From an uncultured Oscillospiraceae bacterium (GTDB lineage: Bacteria; Bacillota; Clostridia; Oscillospirales; Oscillospiraceae), in NCBI GenBank assembly GCA_910588625.1, contig CAJUQN010000104.1, forward strand, positions 1 through 8,553: DNA of 8,553 nucleotides, in the 5' to 3' direction. The translations under genes and the position numbers were made by a program. A model generated the notes under the pieces. It was given only the letters and a program-made list of their open reading frames with translations. It did no database searches and was not told where the DNA came from. How positions within the stretch are numbered: position 1 is the first letter of the stretch; each line of letters begins with the position of its first letter. Positions 5,696 through 8,553 of the stretch are shown one piece after another.

Positions 5696-7042
5696 TTGTC
5701 CGACGACCCGTTATTACCGAAACTTCTCTTACTGTTCATCCTAATCCTTATCAACGCCTTTTTCGCTGGGGCAGAGATCGCCGTCATCTCCCTGTCCGAG
5801 ACCAAGCTGAAAAAGCAGATGGAGGAGGGAGACAAAAAGGCGGAAAAGCTCCTCAAACTCACCCAAACCCCCGACTACTTCCTGTCCGCCATCCAGATCG
5901 CCATCACCCTGGCCGGGTTCCTGTCCTCCGCCTTCGCGGCCGACAGCTTTTCCGACCCGCTGGTGAAATGGATGGTGGAGCAGAAGGGTGTCACCGCCTT
6001 GGATGCCCACGCCCTCAACAACATTATGGTGGTGTTCATCACCATTGTGCTGTCCTATTTCAGCCTGGTGCTGGGGGAGCTGGTGCCCAAGCGCATTGCT
6101 ATGAAGAAAACGGAGGCGGTGGCCCGGTTCACTCTGGGCCCGGTGTGCGCCGTGGCGGCGGTGTTCCGGCCCATCATCTGGCTGCTTTCCAAATCCACCA
6201 ACGGCGTGCTGCGCCTGTTCGGCATCGACCCCAAGGCCGACCAGGAAGACGTCAGTGAGGACGAGATTCTCATGATGGTGGATTTGGGCGAGGAGCGGGG
6301 GGCCATTGAGGCCTCCGAGAAGGAACTTATCGAGAACATTTTCGAGTTCAACAACACCACCGCCGAGGACGTGATGGTCCACCGCACCGACATGGTAATG
6401 GTGTGGGCACAGGACACCAGCGACGATATCATCAACACCATTTTAGCCTCCGGGCGTTCCCGATTCCCCGTCTACGAGGAGGACGCGGACCACATCGTGG
6501 GCATCCTCAACACCCGGGATTTCCTGCTCAACACCCAGGAGGAGAAACCAAAGCCCCTGTCTGAGCTGTTCCGCCCCGCCTACTTTGTGCCGGAGTCCGT
6601 CCGCACCGATGTGCTGTTCCGAGATATGCAGAGCAAAAAGGTACATATGGCCATCGTGGTGGACGAGTACGGCGGCACCTCCGGTCTGGTCACCATGGAG
6701 GACCTGCTGGAGGAGATCGTGGGCAACATCTACGACGAGTTCGACCCTCTGGAGGAAAAAGACATCGAGCAGGTGGAGCCGGGGGTTTGGAAGGCGTCCG
6801 GCTCCTGCGACCTGGAGCTGGTGGCCGAGGCTCTGGGCATGGAGTTCCCCGAGGAGGAGGAATCCGACACCCTGGGCGGGCTGGTGTTCGCCCAGCTGTC
6901 CGTCATCCCGGAGGACGGTTCCCAGCTGGAGGTGGACGCCTGCGGGCTGCACATCAAGGTGCTCAATTTCACCGACCGGCGGGTGGAACAGGCCCTGGTG
7001 TCCAAACTGGAGCCAGCCTCCACAGAAGAGAACGGCGATTGA
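5696..7042 (+). CDS. CNNM/CorC-type (HlyC/TlyC 'hemolysin family') membrane protein with CBS pair
   Basis: 448 residues in the standard three-part layout. The DUF21/CNNM membrane domain (about 1-200) has hydrophobic segments at 7-27, 61-82, 108-130 and 143-165, with the typical NAFFAGAEIAVISLSETKL (20-38) and LVLGELVPKRIA (124-135). The cytoplasmic CBS pair has CBS1 about 222-280 (DVMVHRTDM, RFPVYEED, HIVGILNTRDFL) and CBS2 about 290-350 (MAIVVDEYGGTSGLVTMEDL). A CorC_HlyC C-terminal domain (about 362-442, DTLGGLVF at 391-398) closes it. Relatives are transporters or efflux modulators for Mg2+ or Co2+ controlled by nucleotide binding to the CBS domains; 'hemolysin' is a historical label. It has its own promoter and terminator and no linked partner. 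Ion specificity is inference from the family. Confidence 0.95.
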   Translation: MSDDPLLPKLLLLFILILINAFFAGAEIAVISLSETKLKKQMEEGDKKAEKLLKLTQTPDYFLSAIQIAITLAGFLSSAFAADSFSDPLVKWMVEQKGVTALDAHALNNIMVVFITIVLSYFSLVLGELVPKRIAMKKTEAVARFTLGPVCAVAAVFRPIIWLLSKSTNGVLRLFGIDPKADQEDVSEDEILMMVDLGEERGAIEASEKELIENIFEFNNTTAEDVMVHRTDMVMVWAQDTSDDIINTILASGRSRFPVYEEDADHIVGILNTRDFLLNTQEEKPKPLSELFRPAYFVPESVRTDVLFRDMQSKKVHMAIVVDEYGGTSGLVTMEDLLEEIVGNIYDEFDPLEEKDIEQVEPGVWKASGSCDLELVAEALGMEFPEEEESDTLGGLVFAQLSVIPEDGSQLEVDACGLHIKVLNFTDRRVEQALVSKLEPASTEENGD

Positions 7043-7046
7043 CTTT

Positions 7047-7079
7047 GAGGCGGAACGCATTGCGTTTCGCCTCTTTTTT
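7047..7079 (+). terminator. Rho-independent terminator after the CNNM/CorC-type gene
   Basis: GAGGCGGAACGC (7047-7058) pairs with GCGTTTCGCCTC (7062-7073) in a 12-bp stem with one G-U pair and a 3-base loop, followed by six Ts. It starts 5 bases after the stop codon. Confidence 0.95.
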
Positions 7080-7143
7080 ACCCAACTTTCCACCTTCCCC
7101 TGTCAGAAAAATCGGCACATCATAAAAAGTTCTCCTCCGAGCC

Positions 7144-7171
7144 TTGACATTTTCGCCGGTTTGTATATGAT
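7144..7171 (+). promoter_or_regulatory. Strong promoter of the pyruvate kinase gene
   Basis: A perfect TTGACA (7144-7149) and TATGAT (7166-7171, 5/6) are 16 bases apart. Transcription should begin near 7178, giving a leader of about 50-70 bases. The leader shows no riboswitch or T-box feature that I can recognise. The preceding terminator isolates this unit from the CNNM/CorC-type gene. Confidence 0.85.
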
Positions 7172-7217
7172 GTGGGTGTAAAGTTATGAGGTATCAACAT
7201 ATCGTGTTTTCAAAATG

Positions 7218-7258
7218 GAGGAAAACAATCATGAGGAAAACAATCATGAGGAAAACAA
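7218..7258 (+). repeat. 15-bp tandem repeat duplicating the pyruvate kinase ribosome site and start
   Basis: The unit GAGGAAAACAATCAT occurs at 7218-7232 and 7233-7247, followed by 11 matching bases at 7248-7258. Each full copy holds a GAGG ribosome site and ends in the AT of an ATG completed by the next copy's G. Two in-frame starts result (7231 and 7246), each 9 bases behind its GAGG. The extra copy adds residues MRKTI in front of MRKTK. Confidence 0.95.
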
Positions 7259-8553
7259 AAATCGTCTGCACCCTAGGCCCCGCCTCTGACAGCGAGGAGG
7301 TCCTCGAGCAGCTTATATTATCCGGCATGGACGCCGCCCGCTTCAACTTCTCCCATGGCACCCATGAGACTCACGGCGCCCTGCTCACCCGGTTCAAGCG
7401 GGTCAGGGACGGCCTGGGCCGCCCCGTAGCCACCATCCTGGACACCAAGGGACCGGAGATCCGCATCCGCTCTTTCGCCTGTGACCGCATCGAGCTGGCC
7501 GATGGCGATACATTCACCCTCACCACCCGGGAGGTGGAGGGCGACGCCCATCAGGTATCCGTCACCTACGCCAACCTGCACCAGGAGCTGAAGTCCGGCT
7601 GTCATGTGCTTATCGACGACGGGTTGGTGGACCTGGAGGTGGAGGAGATCCGCGACCGGGACATCCTCTGCAAGGTTATCGCGGGCGGTCCCCTGTCCAA
7701 CCATAAGAGCATCAACATCCCCGGCGTGTCCATTGCCCTGCCCGCCCTCACCGACAAGGATAAGGACGACCTGCGCTTCGCCGCTGAAAACGACTTCGAC
7801 TTCGTAGCCGCCTCCTTCGTCCGCCGCGCCTCCGACGTAGAGGAAATCCGCTCCGTCCTCAACGCCTGCGGCGGGCAGGACATCGGCATTATCTCCAAGA
7901 TCGAGAACCGGGAGGGCGTGGACAACCTGGAGGCCATCGCCGCCCTCTCTGACGGCATCATGGTGGCCCGGGGCGACTTGGGTGTGGAAATTCCCGCCTA
8001 TGAGGTGCCCGTCCTCCAGAAAAAGATGATCAAGTCCGCCATCCACAAGGGCAAGGTTGTCATCACCGCCACCCAGATGCTGGACTCCATGATCCGCAAC
8101 CCCCGGCCCACCCGAGCCGAAGTGTCCGACGTGGCCAACGCCGTGTTTGACGGCACCAGCTGCGTCATGCTGTCCGGTGAGACCGCCTCCGGCAAACACC
8201 CGGTGGAGGCCCTCCAGACCATGGTCAGCATCGTGGAGGCCGCTGAGGGAGGAATCGACTACTGGAAGCGGTTCCGCAACACCGTGTTCGACCACACCAG
8301 CAGCATCTCCGACGCCATCAGCCACACCAGCTGTCTGACGGCTATGGACCTGGGCGCCACCGCTATCCTGACGGCCACCCAGTCCGGCTACACCGCCCGG
8401 ATGATCTCCCGATTCCGTCCCGGGTGCGCCGTGGCGGCGCTGACCACCGAGGAGCGGGTGCGGCGTCAGCTCAACATTTCCTGGGGCGTAGCTCCTTTCC
8501 TGTCCGGCAACGTGGACTCCACCGACCGGCTGTTCTCCCTGTGCGTGGACACC
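7246..8553 (+). CDS. pyk: Pyruvate kinase, 3' end cut off by the window edge
   Basis: Glycolytic enzyme (EC 2.7.1.40) moving phosphate from phosphoenolpyruvate to ADP. From ATG 7246, 436 residues are visible and the frame runs off the window; the family is usually about 470-590 aa, so at least the last C-domain part is missing. Catalytic features are intact: ARFNFSHG (31-38, Arg32, Asn34, Ser36, His37), DTKGPEIR (66-73, Asp66, Lys68, Glu71), INIPGV (156-161), the signature around ISKIENREGVDN (216-227) with catalytic Lys218 and metal ligand Glu220, MVARGDLGVEIP (239-250, Asp244), TATQMLDSM (274-282) and RPTRAEVSDVANAVFDGT (287-304). Glu71 corresponds to muscle Glu117, typical of K+-dependent enzymes. 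The B domain covers about 74-170. ATG 7246 gives the family-like MRKTKIVCTLGPASD; ATG 7231, in frame with an identical ribosome site, would add five residues. Confidence 0.97.
   Translation, partial: MRKTKIVCTLGPASDSEEVLEQLILSGMDAARFNFSHGTHETHGALLTRFKRVRDGLGRPVATILDTKGPEIRIRSFACDRIELADGDTFTLTTREVEGDAHQVSVTYANLHQELKSGCHVLIDDGLVDLEVEEIRDRDILCKVIAGGPLSNHKSINIPGVSIALPALTDKDKDDLRFAAENDFDFVAASFVRRASDVEEIRSVLNACGGQDIGIISKIENREGVDNLEAIAALSDGIMVARGDLGVEIPAYEVPVLQKKMIKSAIHKGKVVITATQMLDSMIRNPRPTRAEVSDVANAVFDGTSCVMLSGETASGKHPVEALQTMVSIVEAAEGGIDYWKRFRNTVFDHTSSISDAISHTSCLTAMDLGATAILTATQSGYTARMISRFRPGCAVAALTTEERVRRQLNISWGVAPFLSGNVDSTDRLFSLCVDT

Noticed and set aside
5587..6258. Plus-strand frame of 223 codons overlapping the CNNM/CorC-type gene
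   Set aside because: It begins in the promoter region without a ribosome site and runs out of frame through the CNNM domain. Its Arg/Pro/His-rich translation is a typical shadow of a GC-rich gene.
7318..8325. Open frame of 335 codons on the minus strand opposite pyruvate kinase
   Set aside because: The plus strand encodes an intact pyruvate kinase reading frame across the whole interval. The antisense frame is Gly/Val/His-rich with no ribosome site or promoter.

Overview
The window reads as chromosomal DNA from a GC-rich, low-oxygen Gram-positive bacterium of the class Clostridia. The best guess is Oscillospiraceae, near Flavonifractor, Lawsonibacter or Intestinimonas. Supporting signs are the strong GC codon preference, AGGAGG-type ribosome sites, sigma-A promoters with TGn-extended -10 boxes, an oxygen-sensitive type fumarase subunit and a clostridial-style pyruvate kinase. 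The placement is inference from style and protein flavour, not from a marker gene. Apart from a small unrecognised protein at the left, the genes look like core or cell-surface genes. I see no transposase, phage gene, CRISPR array, tRNA or rRNA.

Left half, minus strand (1-2750). Three separate units are transcribed leftward. (a) A small coiled-coil, Arg/Lys-rich protein (83-418) has its own extended -10 promoter. (b) A membrane-anchored XRE-family regulator (697-1392) has a good promoter directly behind the terminator of the next unit. (c) A two-gene operon joins a DivIVA-domain protein (2065-2682) to the beta subunit of a class I (Fe-S) fumarate hydratase (1511-2068). Their ORFs overlap by ATGA and the unit ends in a strong terminator. 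The fumarase alpha subunit is not in the window.

Centre, plus strand (2956-5577). Diverging from the DivIVA operon across an AT-rich region with inverted repeats is glf (UDP-galactopyranose mutase), then a family 2 glycosyltransferase, then thioredoxin, closed by a terminator. The first two probably make UDP-galactofuranose and transfer it, or another sugar, to a surface glycan. The thioredoxin is 18 bases behind and probably co-transcribed.

Right, plus strand (5590-8553). A monocistronic CNNM/CorC-type (DUF21 plus CBS) membrane protein begins with TTG behind a perfect AGGAGGT and ends in a terminator. It is followed by a pyruvate kinase gene with a strong promoter, cut off by the window edge. 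The pyruvate kinase start lies in a 15-bp tandem repeat that has duplicated the ribosome site and start codon in frame.

I found no convincing new multi-gene system. The points most worth a second look are the duplicated translation start of pyruvate kinase, the DivIVA-fumarase-beta operon without an alpha subunit, the paired inverted sites between the divergent operons, and the transmembrane XRE regulator. There is no gene-free stretch longer than 300 bases; the longest gaps are 419-696 and 2683-2955.
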